In this document: piece by piece, positions 33,022-45,593 of the stretch
Layout of the letters: each line of letters starts with the position of its first letter
Position numbering within the stretch: the stretch's first letter is position 1
NCBI GenBank assembly: GCA_907165135.1
Contig: OU015568.1
Location: 12,098,501-12,162,500, forward strand
Reading direction: 5' to 3'
Source: Oikopleura dioica
Lineage: Eukaryota > Chordata > Appendicularia > Copelata > Oikopleuridae
Length of the DNA stretch: 64,000 bases
Made by a program: the position numbers and the translations under genes
Notes under the pieces: model-generated
What the model was told of the DNA's origin: nothing
The model's database searches: none
Seen by the model: the letters and a program-made list of their open reading frames with translations, nothing else

Positions 33022-33303
33022 TTTCAGGTTCAGGGTTGAGAAAAGGGACCTAGCGGAGAAATTAGAACTCAATGTTTGTTTAGATCAGAGAATGGAAAAG
33101 CCTAGAGAAGTCGAAGACTGAGATACGGTAATTTTTTTCGTTTCGAAATTTTATCCTGCGTAACGAAATAAATCTCTTTAAATCTATTTCAGCAATAAAA
33201 TTGAAATAGTTTTGGAAGGTGTTGTGGTCTGAGAAACTTTAAGTTTATTTGTTTTGCATCAAATATGTTCTTTGTTTGTATTAAAAGCTTATACAGAAAT
33301 GCT
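33022..33303. other. Intergenic spacer
   Basis: 282 bp between two minus-strand genes; no feature recognised. Probably the promoter of the TSP1/mucin gene and 3' UTR of the zinc-finger/SAP gene. Confidence 0.4.
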
Positions 33304-35516
33304 TTAGTCGACAGCTACATAGTTGCATTCTGTCTTTGGCGTGAAGTGTCGGTTCACCGCGGTCATTGGTTTCTTTGGAGGGTCCATCAAGGCAAGGAGG
33401 TTTTTGTAAGGACAAACTCGAAGAGCTGAATTATTTTAGCAATATTTCTTTTCGGAGAAAACTTACGTATACTCTGATATCGACGCACAAGAGGTTCGGG
33501 AGCAATGAGTTCGTGAGTGACTGGGAAAGTTGTAAGCAAAACAACGAACCAGACGATTTCGTTTTTCTTAATAAATTTTAATAAAAATCTAAGAGGACCA
33601 TATCACCTCCTCTCGTCGCTCAATATTGATGACAGCAACAACTCCTTGAATTTCCAATAAAATTTTCTCCAATTTGTCTTTCTGGAGCCACTGAATTCAA
33701 ATTTCTGATACTGAAATCAAGGAAGAGCACAGACCTCGAATTTTCTTCCTTCTACATTTCGCTCAAAAATTTGCGTTAAAAAGTATCCCCTTGCATTTCT
33801 ATTCCGGTCCTCAAGTTGCAATAGTACTTTCAGTCTTTGCAAAAGTAGTTCTTTTTCACCATCTACCGGCATTCCTCTATAATTATTGAGTTATGAATAC
33901 ATAATATTTTGATGCCGTTACCGTATACGCATGTTGAATTGAAGATCTTCGTAGGTTAATATTGGCAAATTTTCAAAGTTCCCTCGTTTCAAAGCATTAT
34001 TAAGACGATCAGGAGTGTTCGGATTATCATAACGCGGTCGCACAGCCCGTGCGGACGAGAACTGTCTCGGAGGTGGATTTCTATCTGTAAATTGTCTTGG
34101 CGGTGGTGGTCCAAGTTCTATGGCCACTGGCCTTGGCCCTCTAGGATCTACTTGTTGACCATATTTCGGAACCATTGGTTGCGGTGTGTGCCTATTAGCG
34201 ATAAAAATTGTCATAAAATTCAGGTATACCGTTGAATAAATCGATTATCTGGTGTCCATTCTCTCTTGACTGGCCTCTCTGCTTTTGAGGGAGAAACTAG
34301 TGGAGCAGGACGATTTACAAAAGCAGGTGGCGGGGGCAAGTACGGAGCTGGTACTTCAGCGTTTACTTCTTGTTTGACATCCGCAGAGGGGGCGGTGAAC
34401 GATTCAGGGGGAGAACGAGTTGCAGTGCCGCGAAGCCGCCTTGCCACTTGTTCATAATGTTCTCTTTTAAAGAGTTTTCTAACCATAAGATTTATTCTTA
34501 AAATGGCACGTCTTGTTCTGTCTCTGTTTTCAGCCAATACAGACGCTTGAATTCGAAACTCTGCCTTGAAGAACTATGCCTCTTTTTAGGCTCTTCGTCT
34601 TCGCAGAAGAACATATCACACACCTTACAGTAATATCCCTGCACATTAACTATCAGATGTTGAGCGAATGGCTCTTGATTGTATCCATTCAATTCAAGAT
34701 CTAGTTCATCAGGTTTAATTGCCAATTCGCTCGGCATTGTCATTTTTGGACGCATAAAAGCAGCAAGCTGGTCAGCTACAGTGAAAGGATTGACGATGCC
34801 AGTCGATGAGCTCGGAGCCTCCTCATCGATTTCCCCTGGGATTTTGAATGTTTCACGATAATGAGTTGATTTGTTTGTAGACCTACAGATTGTAAATGCA
34901 GGTAAAGAAACAGATAAACTTACGAGAAGTCACTGATAATTCCTATCAAATCACCATCTTCATCAAAGTTTTCATCATCCAGGTTAACATCATCCGCAAA
35001 AGGATGGACAACCGTCTTCGTGACTTCCTGCTTCATTTCAAAAGGAGCAGGAGCGAATATGCGCTTCTGCATTCTTGGATGGGCCTTTCGGAAAAGAAAT
35101 TCTTCTTTCGGTGCAGGCTTTACCGGCCGATTCACTTGTGGAGAAATCGTTCTTTTTGCTCTCGGATCGCGAGGGTCCATAGGTTTGCCTTCCTTCCGCT
35201 TCCTCCTTGAAAAGTGATCAAAAATGGAACAAAAAGAGAAAAGGGGACCTTCGTTCAGATTCGACTCTCTTAGCCTCATCTTCACTTTCCATTTTTTGTA
35301 GCTGTTGATTAAGGAAATTCAGCCTTTCCTTGATAGGATCCCTGCGCATCGATAACAAACAGTGAAATCATAAAGGAGTACAGCATCCTCAAAATCCGCT
35401 TCATGAAGTCTTTCTCGCGCAGAAGTAGAGAGGCTACCAATTTCACCGAAAATGTGTGAATAGAAGGTGACATAAAACGCCTGTTCAACGTCAGATGCCT
35501 GCGCGATCTCGGCCAT
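33304..35516 (-). CDS. Nuclear-type protein with matrin-like zinc finger and SAP-like motif
   Basis: ATG 35516 to TAA 33304, about eight exons. The N-terminus is helical (MAEIAQASDVEQAFYVTF, LHEADFEDAVLLYDF) and is followed by a basic stretch (RRKRKEGKPMDPRDPRAKR) that could be nuclear-localising. An acidic segment (DDVNLDDENFDEDGDLIG) comes next. The finger YYCKVCDMFFCEDEEPKKRHSS resembles matrin/U1C-type C2H2 fingers. A Pro/Arg-rich disordered region (PPPPAFVNRPAPLV, PPPRQFTDRNPPPRQF) leads to LPILTYEDLQFNMRIRGMPV, which fits the SAP consensus (helix-turn-helix DNA/RNA binding). The C-terminus ends CNYVAVD. This architecture points to a chromatin- or RNA-processing protein. I do not recognise a specific orthologue. 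Confidence 0.6.
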
Positions 35517-35967
35517 TTCTGATTATTCAAGTGGGGCCATCTCTACTCGAGGATACTTCGAGGGTTGATGGACCCACTTTTCAGTATTTTCGGGTGCCTT
35601 TGCGGTAATTTTGAGTTGCTTTGAAAAAAGAAATATGGTTTGCGGAAAAATATTTTCTATCGATGTTCCTGACACTCATGATCTCAATGATCTAAGAACA
35701 GAAATACTCTGAAAGAATAAGAATTGATAGAAAAAGTTCTTTCAAGAGTTCATTAAGCTCGACGCAGTTTAGTTTTATATTCTACAGATGTAAAGGGGCA
35801 CAGGAATAAAGCAGTGAAAGCAACTTTGGCACTTGAAAATTTTTTCTGAAATTCGGCGGAATTCTTCACGGACGGATTTCTCTGAATGCAGAAGTGGCTG
35901 GTCAAGAGGCCGCGGCAAATCAACAAATTAGACCTTCGAGTTGTTCATTTCACTTTGACTTTGCTCG
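35517..35967. promoter_or_regulatory. Divergent promoter region
   Basis: 451 bp between the zinc-finger/SAP gene (minus) and the CAP-domain gene (plus). Contains no ORF of note; presumed bidirectional promoter. Confidence 0.4.
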
Positions 35968-37546
35968 ATGAAGATTGCGAGGAGTATATTTCGCAGTATT
36001 CTTTTTTTCCAGCTCGTTGAGTCGCAAGAGAGAAGGTTCGGTGATCATCTAAAATGCATATTTTACTTCTTAGAACGTCTTTATTCACTGAGGAGCAAGC
36101 TCAGAGGCTGGTTGATGAGCACAATTACTATCGGCGATTTCAGAATGCTTCAGACATGGAAATGATGATTTGGGATCAGGACTTGGGTAAGTTTTTTTAA
36201 GAACTGAGTAATTCACCGTTAACTTTAGCGGATGCGGCTCAAGAATGGGTAGAGAGCTGCGAGTGCTCCGCATTATGTGAACATGGCTTTTCTCCTGATA
36301 CTAGTGGTCGATACGGAAACAAGCCTTGGTTTCATCTTGGGTTCAATGACGAGCAAAGATTTGGACAAAATTTGTATTTTTCTTTTATGGACAACGAAAC
36401 TATCACAAGTGACCCGATACGCCAGTGGCACGGGGAGATAAGAGCGTATAGTTATGGATCGCGAACTTTTTTAGGTAGTATAAATTTCATTCAAATTTGA
36501 ATTTATTATTCTGTAAGCGCCTGAGCTTGGAAGGCAAACTGACGAACAGTGCCGACCTGGTGCAGTTTGTGGCCACTACACGGCACTTGTGTGGTCGACC
36601 TCGACTCGCGTCGGTTGCGGGTACACTTTTTGCGTGCGGAGAGCACTTTATGGTAAAAATAAACTAAGGTATCATGTTTGCGAGGGAATGACGAATGTCA
36701 ATTGTCATTATGGCCCGCCTGGTAATAAGGGAATAATGCCCGTCGGAATTGGAAGGAAACCGTTTCGCAAAGGTGGGCAATCTTGTGAGGACTGTGAATC
36801 TGGCCATGGATGGGTAAGGAAAATCATCGAAGTGCTTGTTGTCTATTTTTAGTGTGATGATGGTCTTTGCATTGAATGTCCCGATGGAAATTGCGACTGC
36901 CCGATAGAATGCAAAAACTGTGGAATTCTGGACGAGGACACCTGTCAATGCATTTGTGCACCAGGATGGGATGGAATTGCGTGCCAAAGACCTTGCGATA
37001 ATATGGAAGAATCCTGTGGAGCTAGCCCTGGAGTACCGCTTAGGTAAAGAATAGTGATAGACAATCTTTAATTTTCCAAGCATGGCTTGCACAACCGATG
37101 AATACCCACGATTCCCGAATTTTCTCTGCCGCCACGCTTGTGATTATTGTCAGTCTGTTGACCGTAAGAAACAAAGCTTACTGTGAGTTTTACATTTTAT
37201 AGAGGCAACAACTGTGTCGTCACTTTGTTGTGGTGGAAAATTGTGCTATAATGAGGGCTACTTGGACGAAGAAAATTGTGAATGTGTTTGTCCGTATGGA
37301 GGGCGTTCTGAAGGTATTGATAGGTTTAAACTTGACCGAGGACAACTTAACTAAGACTGCAAGACTGAAGAAATGCTAACCACGAAAGCACCAGAACCTG
37401 ATCGACAAAACAACTCCGAAAAAGGAGGAAAGTCAGTAGCTTCTCAACAAGCACATGATGATCCCGAGTCACAAAAACAGATCAGCGGCTGTAATGGGAT
37501 GAAGTTCTCAGTTTTCATGGTCACTGTATCTTATTTGTTCGCATAG
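35968..37546 (+). CDS. CAP/SCP-domain secreted protein with Cys-rich tail and GPI-type C-terminus
   Basis: ATG 35968, signal peptide (MKIARSIFRSILFFQLVES), then a CAP domain: LVDEHNYYRRFQNA, MMIWDQDLADAAQEWVESC, FGQNLYF, and GHYTALVWSTSTRVGCGYTF (CAP1 signature with Ala for the usual Gln), and HVCEGMTNVNCHYGPPGN. After it come EGF-like Cys-rich modules (CICAPGWDGIACQRPC, CVCPYGG) and a polar linker. The hydrophobic end is NGMKFSVFMVTVSYLFA, consistent with a GPI anchor. The family includes CRISP, GAPR-1/GLIPR and venom-allergen-like proteins with lipid-binding or protease-inhibitor roles. Introns are 38-60 nt; the first donor is GTTCGG. Nearest to GLIPR1/PI15-like layout; the precise function is unknown. 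Confidence 0.78.
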
Positions 37547-37762
37547 TCTGTTATAACTTATAAGTTATGACTCAATAAATTCTATTTTTCTATGAATTGG
37601 ACTCATGAAAACGAATCGATGGCTGAACACGCCCTCCATTTTAGCTTGATTGAATCTCAACTTTGATGTTACTTTCAATTTCTTAATTGCGCCAAAGGCG
37701 CGGGATGAAGTCATTACAGAGTCCAAAAACGTAGGGCGAAAGAGAAATAACTTGGAATTATC

Positions 37763-40700
37763 ATGTACACACCTTCGAGTTTCTCGACTTTTGGAAAATA
37801 CGAAGATGATAAATATGAATCCGGAGGAGGTAAAACTAACTAAAACCCAATGATAGAAAGGCGGAATTCAGTTTCTGATTCGATGTACAGCTCGATGGGA
37901 GGTGATGTAAAAAGACCTTATGCTCCGCCAAGACCTCGACAAAAATTCACAAGCGTCTCTCAAAGCCACTATGAAAGCGATTACACGGACGACGGAGAAT
38001 TCTACGCAGAAAACGATCCCTACGCTGGACATGAACGGTACATTCATTAATTAGTCTGAAATAACTTTTTGTCGCGTGGTAATCATCTCTTGAATATTTA
38101 ATCACTAGCGGCATTATATCATATCATCCCGATGAGTACTACGACGAAGTATACAGCGATTCTCATTATCAGGTCAATTATGACATAATATAAACTTTTC
38201 GTTAAGAGCGCTAGAGAGCGGCAGAAAAATCAGACGGTATTCGACTTTTCAATTTTTATATTTAGGGCGGATTGCCGCCGCCACAAGCTGCGCACCCGAA
38301 CCTTCACCACCAGTTATTGTTGTTAAAACTTTCATTTTTGTGACAGGCGGGCACACTCGACTAAGCGAACCGACATGACAGTCCATGTTGGAAATCAGCA
38401 GAGCTACGACAGGGAGAGTCTAAGGTTTGATCCAGAACGCAGAATGCGCGAAATATAGTAAGAGGTTTATTTCAGATCGCTCGAAATAAGAATCAACCCT
38501 GATAGAGAAAATTCTATTTATGCGAAAGCTTCTCAGCTGAGAACTCACATGTTTGAAGGGTTCGCAGTCCCTTCGCCTTTTGGCTTCGGGACTAGGTATA
38601 AAAGAGTTATCAACAATAGTCAGCACGTGTCATTTAATTCAACGAAGAATGCTTTCTCCCAAACTGTGTCTGAATCGAAAACCCGAAAACCAGCTCCTCA
38701 AACAGGTAAGAACATTATCATCATTTATTCTACCGCTGTTTAGGAGGAGCTATGGTGGCAACCGGAAACTTTATCATCATACTGATTATTCTCCTTTTAC
38801 TATTGGTTGGATCATTAGTCGCCCTAACATTCATGACAATCCGATACAAAAAAGTACTCGAGAAAGGGCCGAAGATCACCAAAGAAGTAGTGAACAAGGT
38901 CAGATACAAAACGCTAATCGATGAAACCTGCGAGAACAAAGGTAACGCGCTACACACTTTTAAAGGCTTTAAAACGCACTATGCAGATTGCATTCGGACA
39001 GCGAACCACATTGTCTCCAATATTGACGCCGCTGTCGACCCGTGTGAGGATTTTTACGAGTATGCCTGCGGCGAGTGGTTTGAAAATAATCGAATTAGGA
39101 AAGGGTTTAACTTTTGAAAAGTCTTAAATTTATGATATTCAATTATTTTCTCCTTTGAAAGTGCGGGTGACTACAAATACTCAGTTTGGACGAAGATAGA
39201 ACAAGCTAATGAAAAGCTGTTACACGAGCTTCTCATCCAGCCTGGCCCAGAACCAGAAGAGGACATGGCAATGGTTCGGAAGGCAAAGCAGCTTTATGAA
39301 GATTGCCGCCAAGAAAACGAGCTAACTCGAATTGGGCTCGACCCATTGGTACTCGATATAATGGCTCTGGGCGGGTGGCAGCCATTAGGGAACTGGGATA
39401 AGAGTCGCTGGGATTTTCAGAAACTCTTACTTGAAGTTATTGGTCTTCATTCCTCCAGTGCGCTCTTTCTGATCACGACGATGAGAGATCCGATTTTGAC
39501 TGACCGATATTCCCTGGTTATCCGCCCTGGTGGTCTCACTTTGCCAGGGCTTAACTTTTACCTTCAATCCCACACTGATTCTGGCTACGCTCGGGGCAAT
39601 GAAAAAGGACTGGACCAGTACACTATCGCATACAGAAAAGCTGTTGACTCGGTAATAAAACTTCTTGGAGGAAAAGGAGAACAAGATGTTGTTGACCAGA
39701 TAGTATTCTTTGAAAGAGAGTTGGCAAATTTAACGGCGAGGGTTCCGTATGATACACAAAGGTTATCAGCTCAAAATTTGAACGAGATTCTTCCGTCAAT
39801 TGGTAATTTAATTTATTCGTTTTGCCTTTAATAGTTATTCAGACTGGCCTTGGTTCATGAGAGAGCTAGTGGAGCTTGGAGGAATAAGCTTCGAAAATCT
39901 GGGCGAGCTAAAGATTTTAGTGAGCTCTGTGACCTACTTGAAGAAATTATCCATTCTGATCAGCGAGACTCCGGTGGAGACACTGCATAATTATCTTATT
40001 TGGAGAATCGTGGTGTCTAAAACTCCGTATCTGACCATGGATTTTCGTCATATCTTCGATAAGACGAGCTATGCCATTATGAGAGGCAATTTTACGGTAA
40101 GAAGTTAATGCGTTCCAAATTTACTTATACATATACTGACTTTGAAAATGGCATCTCTTGTTAAATGATGATTTTATAAGTGATATAAAAATAAAAACAG
40201 ATACATATATTATGCATAAAGAGACATTGTCTGTTAGAATATTTTGATCTCGAAAGTCCTAAGCTATCAATCAAAAATAAGTTCGTCCGCCAACAAATTC
40301 TCTTCATTAAAATTAAATTCAGCCAAACCCACGATGGAAAACCTGTGTTAACGAAGTCGTCAGCCATTTTCCGCATACTATCGGATACATGTTCACACAA
40401 AAAACCTTCCCAAAAAGTGCGAAAAATAATGTCAAGTCAATTATCCAGATGCTGAAAGATTCATTTATTGAAAACCTGAAGAACATCACCTGGATGGACC
40501 CTCAATCGAAAAATTCTACTATTGATAAGCTGAACGCGATCAACTTTAAAATTGGGTACCCAGATTTTTATGACGAGTTTCCTGAGAAACTAGCAAGTCT
40601 GGTCGAGTTCGACGTCATCCCTGGGGATTATTACACGAACATAAGAAGATCTAACGAACATCGTGTGATGCTGAATATGAGACGCTTGCAAAGGTAAGCA

Positions 40701-41511
40701 TCATCTATAATTATCTCTGCGAACTTTCTTAATCCAGTCCAATCGGTAAAGATGACTGGGAGTCGTCGCCTTACACTCGTGATGCTTACTACGCGGTCCG
40801 TGCGAACGAAGTCATCTTCCCCGCTGGTGTTCTTCAGCCCCCTCTCTACAGTCACAACAGCCCTTCAGCAGTCAACTTTGGAGCAGTTGGATCACTACTC
40901 GCGCATGAAATTTTCCACGCATTTGATAGCTACGGTGCGGGCTTCGATGCAGAGGGGAATTCGAAAAACTTGTGGACCGATGATACAACGAAAAAATTTC
41001 AAATCGATTCTTCATGCGTGAAAACTTCGTATCAAGACTATCTGCTTGAAACTGAACAGGTAAAATTGTTCAAAATCGCCAGTAGAAATGAAAGTTTCAG
41101 TCATTTGAAACGCAAGTATTGCAGACAACCCTTTTCGAGAACCTGGCGGACATGGGTGGCGTCCACATATCGAAAATGGCCTTCGATGAGTACAAGCGAA
41201 TAAACAACATAAAAAATGAGATCGGTCTGCCAGGATTGAATGAGACAACGCAAGACCAGGTGTTTTTCATCTCCTTTGGGCAAGCTTGGTGCTCAAAAAT
41301 GCCGTATCCAACTTATTTGGAACTGCAAATGAGACAGGATCCTCATGCGCAAGAAAGATTTAGGGTGGTTAGTTCGCTGAAACACGCAACGGACTTTTCG
41401 GATGCTTTTAAGGTTTGAAATTTACTCGAAAAAAGATCATGACAAATTAAGTGCCCTGCGGAATCGCGAATGAATGTGCCAGATGAAAAAAAATGTCGGA
41501 TTTGGGGCTAG
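37763..41511 (+). CDS. M13 family metalloendopeptidase (neprilysin/ECE-like), type II membrane protein
   Basis: ATG 37763; the first intron is only 27 nt (37830-37856) and is required because read-through meets TAA. The cytoplasmic tail of about 200 residues is unusually long and Tyr-rich (YHPDEYYDEVYSDSHYQ), followed by one TM (NFIIILIILLLLLVGSLVAL). The ectodomain begins CENKGNALHTFKGF, with the M13 N-terminal hallmark DPCEDFYEYACGEW. Catalytic elements: HEIFH in GSLLAHEIFHAFDSYG (zinc-binding HExxH), FPAGVLQPPLYS, and ENLADMGGV, supplying the third zinc ligand Glu and the Asp. The C-terminus is CRIWG after a final 42-nt intron, as in neprilysin (CxxW). All catalytic residues are present, so an active peptidase that trims peptide hormones is expected. 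The CAP gene ends 216 bp upstream. Confidence 0.9.
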
Positions 41512-41702
41512 AAAATCTATTTCTTTCCATAAAAGACTGTAAAAATTAAAACAGGTTCCGAAATAAATTGAAATTCCAAAATAACTGGGTGTTGTAGTTA
41601 TAAAATCACGTGATGTTTTTGAGGATGCATGAAATTCTCTAGAACAGGGATGGGATGAGCATATTTTGAAGATGAATACGATCAGTTAGGAAAAGTTCTT
41701 AA

Positions 41703-43188
41703 ATGGACAGGGGTACATGGAACAAACGCGTTCGATATCAAGGAGGACCTAACGTAAGTGTACTCTGAATTTTTTTTTGCACAATACCATTTATTAGCGG
41801 TCTCAGCCGAGTAGTTCCACTACAAGGCCGCTGGTCAATACCGCCGGTCCAAGCAGACCGTCGTCTCACACAACACCCGGATCAAGTACCGCCACCGCGC
41901 CGCCCCAACGCCGAGTCCCTCCAGCAAGTGCCCGGCCTTTTGTTCCAAAAGATAGACCCCGACAATGGGCAAGCTCGATTCGCTCCGAAGCTGGATCCGC
42001 TGCTTCCTCAAGTAATTCTGATACACTGATTCCAAAGCAAGCTCCCTTGTCGAAAGCTGCTCAAATCAGAAAGTTCCTGGAGTCGCGAGGAATCATTATC
42101 GAAAATACGAGAAAATCACTTGGAGAGGGTTCTTTTAGCAAGGTAATATTGAAAACAAGAATCCTTCCGTTTACACAAAATTTAGGTCTACAAAGCTGTC
42201 CGTAATCGTACCAGCGAAATGGGCGATGTCAAAACTCCCGTAGCCGTCAAGATCATCGGTAAGGCATAACAAACTGTTCAAATCTTAACCGATTTTAGAT
42301 CGAGCAAATCTAGCTGAAAACATGCGAGAACACTTTCTCCCGCGCGAGCTTGAGATCATTCGCGCTGTCCGCCACTCGAACATATGCCGCTTACATTTCA
42401 TCATGAGCATGACTGACAAAAACACCGATAAAATTTTTATCGTAAGTACCCAACTCTTGATTATTCTCTGATAGCGCTTTCAGATATCAGACTTATACGG
42501 TGGCGGTGACCTCCTTGACTATATAATGGCCAAGGGGAAGTTCAGTGAGCCGAGATGCAGAAAGCTTTTCAAGGACATAACGAGAGCAGTTGCTTACTTG
42601 CACAAGAATGGAATCGCACATCGAGATCTCAAAGGCGAAAACGTTCTTCTCAGATTCAACGAAAAGGTAAACGATAGTGGCCGACAAAAAATCATATATT
42701 TTCTAGGAGAAACCTGACAAAGCAGTAATTACTGACTTTGGCTTCGCGCGACGTGTGGATCCCCAAACACGCTCATCAACCTTCTGTGGTTCCACAGCAT
42801 ACGTGCCTCCGGAAATTCTGGAGAACACGCCCTACCATCCCTTTATCTCAGACTGCTGGAGCCTGGGCGTCATTTTGTACATTATGATCTGCGCGTTTAT
42901 GCCCTACGACACGAAGGATACACGAAAAATGATCAAGTGCCAACGCGGAAAGATGAACTTCTATCACATGCAGGGACAGATCATGCCCGTCATTGAAAAT
43001 CTCATCTGGTAAGGAACTTTGGGAAAGAAAAAAATTCATAAAAACTAAGCCGACTGATGAACCCAGACATCAATACGCGAATCACCGCTGAAAAAGCTCT
43101 TGAATCGCCCTGGCTGAACGGAGTCCGGCCCCCACGAGCGAAACGCCCAAGAATTGAAAATGCAACCAATAACATTCAAATTGGTTAA
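41703..43188 (+). CDS. Testis-specific serine/threonine kinase-like protein (TSSK family)
   Basis: ATG 41703 to TAA 43188 in about seven short exons. An N-terminal disordered Ser/Pro/Arg extension of about 100 residues (SQPSSSTTRPLV, PPQRRVPPASARPF) is longer than in vertebrate TSSKs. The kinase domain has the glycine loop SLGEGSFSKVYKAV, the lysine in PVAVKII, catalytic loop HRDLKGENVLL, DFGFAR, and the activation/P+1 loop STFCGSTAYVPPEIL. HRDLKGEN and GSxAYxPPEIL are TSSK/CAMK features. The C-terminal lobe ends LESPWLNGVRPP. All catalytic residues are intact. Vertebrate TSSKs act in spermiogenesis; expression here cannot be judged. Confidence 0.87.
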
Positions 43189-43578
43189 ATAACCCTTCCT
43201 ATCATTCTTTCACTCTATTTTTCATTCTATATCTTCAATTCTGTACTCGATTCTATTTTCATATTTACCTCAATTCTATTCTGATGGACGATGTTCTTCA
43301 TGAATCTTCTTCGTAATATATTCTAAAAAATAAAGTTTCAATTCATTTGATCCGCGCGTTTTGTGTTGATTTTTGCAATGGAGAGGAAATGCAACTGAAT
43401 TTAGTGCAAGCAGGCTTTAGAAAATGAGACCTTACATCCGGATGAGTCATGTGTTGAAGACATAGAAGACTCACACGAATAGTTAGTCCGGGAATGTTAT
43501 CGTAAATGAGGAATTTCTTTATTCACAAAATTAAGGAGACATGTAATTGGGCAGTTGAAGATTTTTGTTTCAATGAAC
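43189..43578. other. Convergent 3' spacer
   Basis: 390 bp between the converging TSSK and torsin genes. T-rich with AAATAAAG near 43330, consistent with a plus-strand polyadenylation signal. No gene seen. Confidence 0.45.
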
Positions 43579-44789
43579 TTATAAATGATGGTCAGTGTCA
43601 GGAAGACGGAACTCAGAGAGAACTTTACTTTCAATTTTCTTGCAGCCAAAAGCCGAGAAGATCGGCGTATCTTCAGGGAAGAAGATTACTTCTTTCTCAA
43701 TTACGTCGATCATTTCGTCGAGGTCGTCGTACCCGAGCATAGAAGGGTTGCCGCCTTTGTTCAGGTAGTTAGAGTAGATGGAGTCAGCGATGCATTTTCG
43801 CACGTGTTTTCGTTCCAAAGGCAGAAGTGGAAGGTGGTAGTCAATTAAGCCTCGTTTAACAAGAAGAGAATCGTGCATCTGTAAGAGGATAAACAAAGAT
43901 TCAACGATTAACATCTAGAATCGCTATTTTAAATTGTTTCATCCTTTCATCGATCCATCTTCGCTCAAAATATACGGCATAAGAACCTCGTCCGCTCTGC
44001 GCAAGCTGATCGTTTCGCGATCCTCTCCATTCTCGTATAAATCTTGCGCCCAGTCGACCACTGGCTCATCGCCTTCGTACAGAAAAACGAAGATACTTCT
44101 TCCGATTTTCTTCGCCGCAGGACTTCCGTGCGCCATGAAGTGCATCAATCCGTCTAGAAGTCCTGGCGGAAATCGACGCGCTTCATCGAAAACGAACAAA
44201 TTTTCGCCGCATAAAGTCGAGTTCCCTAAGCATCTCTTTACTCATCCTGATAAAAATAAAAAGCTACCTTCGATCCATGATTGCATGTCTGCAATATGCA
44301 ATTTCAAATTGTCCTCACTCGTGAAATGATACGCGCTCGTCATATAATGAACAAAAACCGATTTCGTTCCAGCAGTAAACATCGAGTTCGCCAGTGTTCT
44401 GGTTATATAATTCTTTCCTACTCCTGTTGGTCCGTGAAGCATCATTACTAGTGGCTTGTCGTACTCTTTTTGAGGGTCACTCCAGCGATTTCCAATAGCG
44501 TTTAGCAAAATTCGCGTGGCGAAAGGCTGCCCATAAATGCTATCTCTGAGATTTTCGCGGAGCTCAGTCTTATTTCGCTTTATCCACCTTAACGTCTTCT
44601 TAAATTCTGTTCACTGTCATTTTTTCACCTATCGTTGCAACACTCATAAGATGTACACTCCATGTACTCGTATAAAAGAAGACCAGCAGGAGCCAGCGCG
44701 GCTACTCCAAATTTTACCGCGAAAGGAATAGCCGGCAATAGCGCCGAACAAAACCCTAATAATCCCAAAATAACCGCTCCGATTTTCAT
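43579..44789 (-). CDS. Torsin family AAA+ ATPase
   Basis: ATG 44789; exon 1 44629-44789, a 41-nt intron, then exons to TAA 43579. A hydrophobic N-terminus (MKIGAVILGLLGFCSALLPA) serves as ER signal/anchor. The torsin hallmark ECCNDRWIKRNKTELRENLR leads into YGQPFATRILLNA. Walker A is GPTGVGKN (torsins have GxTGxGKN), and Walker B/sensor is LFVFDEARRFPPGLLD. Later motifs FVFLYEG and YLPLERKHVRKCI match the AAA lid; Cys residues near the end (SAFGCKKIES) fit sensor-II redox cysteines. Torsins act in the ER/nuclear-envelope lumen and need LAP1/LULL1 cofactors to hydrolyse ATP. A single torsin copy is seen here. Neighbours SRP68 and BOLA2 lie upstream on the same strand with gaps of about 245 bp. 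Confidence 0.88.
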
Positions 44790-45033
44790 TCTATAAATTT
44801 CAATGAAAATAGCAAATTATAATCAGGCGAGTAATTGATTATCAGTAGTAATCAGAATATTAGTTAGAAATTGATGGTTTGACTCTCTTTTTTCTCTCGA
44901 TCTATGCAGCAAGTTGAGTGAGCGGTCGGCGCGGAGAAAAAGCAAGGGCCGTTTGACCGGTACTCCTATTGGGTAACGGCACGAACGGTTGGAGAGGTTA
45001 CACAGGTCAAAAACAAGATCGAACCATCAAAAT

Positions 45034-45333
45034 CTAGGAGGCTTGGCCCTGTTTCTTTTCCCATTGCGCAGGTGTGTATGATTTTTGGGAGAAGGCATGG
45101 AGACGAGCAATCTGCTCGGAGAGAGCTTCATTGACGATCTTATGCTTTTCTAGGGTTTTCTTTCCTTCGAAGATATCCTAAAAATAATTAATATTAAGCA
45201 TGGCGGTGGAGATATCTACAGAAACAATGATGACTTGATAAGATGTTCCACATGTTCCCAGATCATCCACTTCGCAATGGACAGGATTGAACTTTTCCAT
45301 GATCACTTTTCTCATATCATCTGAACTAAACAT
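45034..45333 (-). CDS. BOLA2: BolA-like protein 2 (iron-sulfur trafficking)
   Basis: Exons 45220-45333 and 45034-45177 give 258 nt (85 aa), exact phase. The sequence runs MFSSDDMRKVIMEKFNP, CEVDDLGTCGTSYQVIIVS, then DIFEGKKTLEKHKIVNEAL, and ends RLHAFSQKSYTPAQWEKKQ. The invariant BolA features are present: FxGKxxLxxHxxV, the C-terminal HAF, and TPxQW. Cytosolic BOLA2 partners monothiol glutaredoxin GLRX3 in [2Fe-2S] delivery. The Cys in GTCGTS lies near the family's cluster-ligand loop. The start is chosen because it gives normal family length; an upstream ATG at about 45422 (MSEKCATKSC) is out of phase with this exon. Confidence 0.9.
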
Positions 45334-45593
45334 CAATAGAAGGCTCTTCTTCGAGAAAAAAACCTTGAGTTATCTCTGTCTCCACGGCGCCACATGATTT
45401 CGTCGCACACTTTTCGCTCATTCTTAGATAGAATGTGTCAACTTAAAAGTTTGTTACTTGTATTTTACTTCGGTGAGGAGACAATTACACTAAATGTTTT
45501 AAAAAAGGAAGATTGCACGGACAAATTCATAAAATCAAAGTCATTGTTAGCAAGAAACTATCAGCTACTATTGAACTCAAAAGAGTGCGAAAT

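Noticed and set aside
45334..45425. Upstream exon of BOLA2 (MSEKCATKSC)
   Set aside because: Any GT-AG junction I can draw is out of phase with the BolA exon, and the shorter start gives normal family length.
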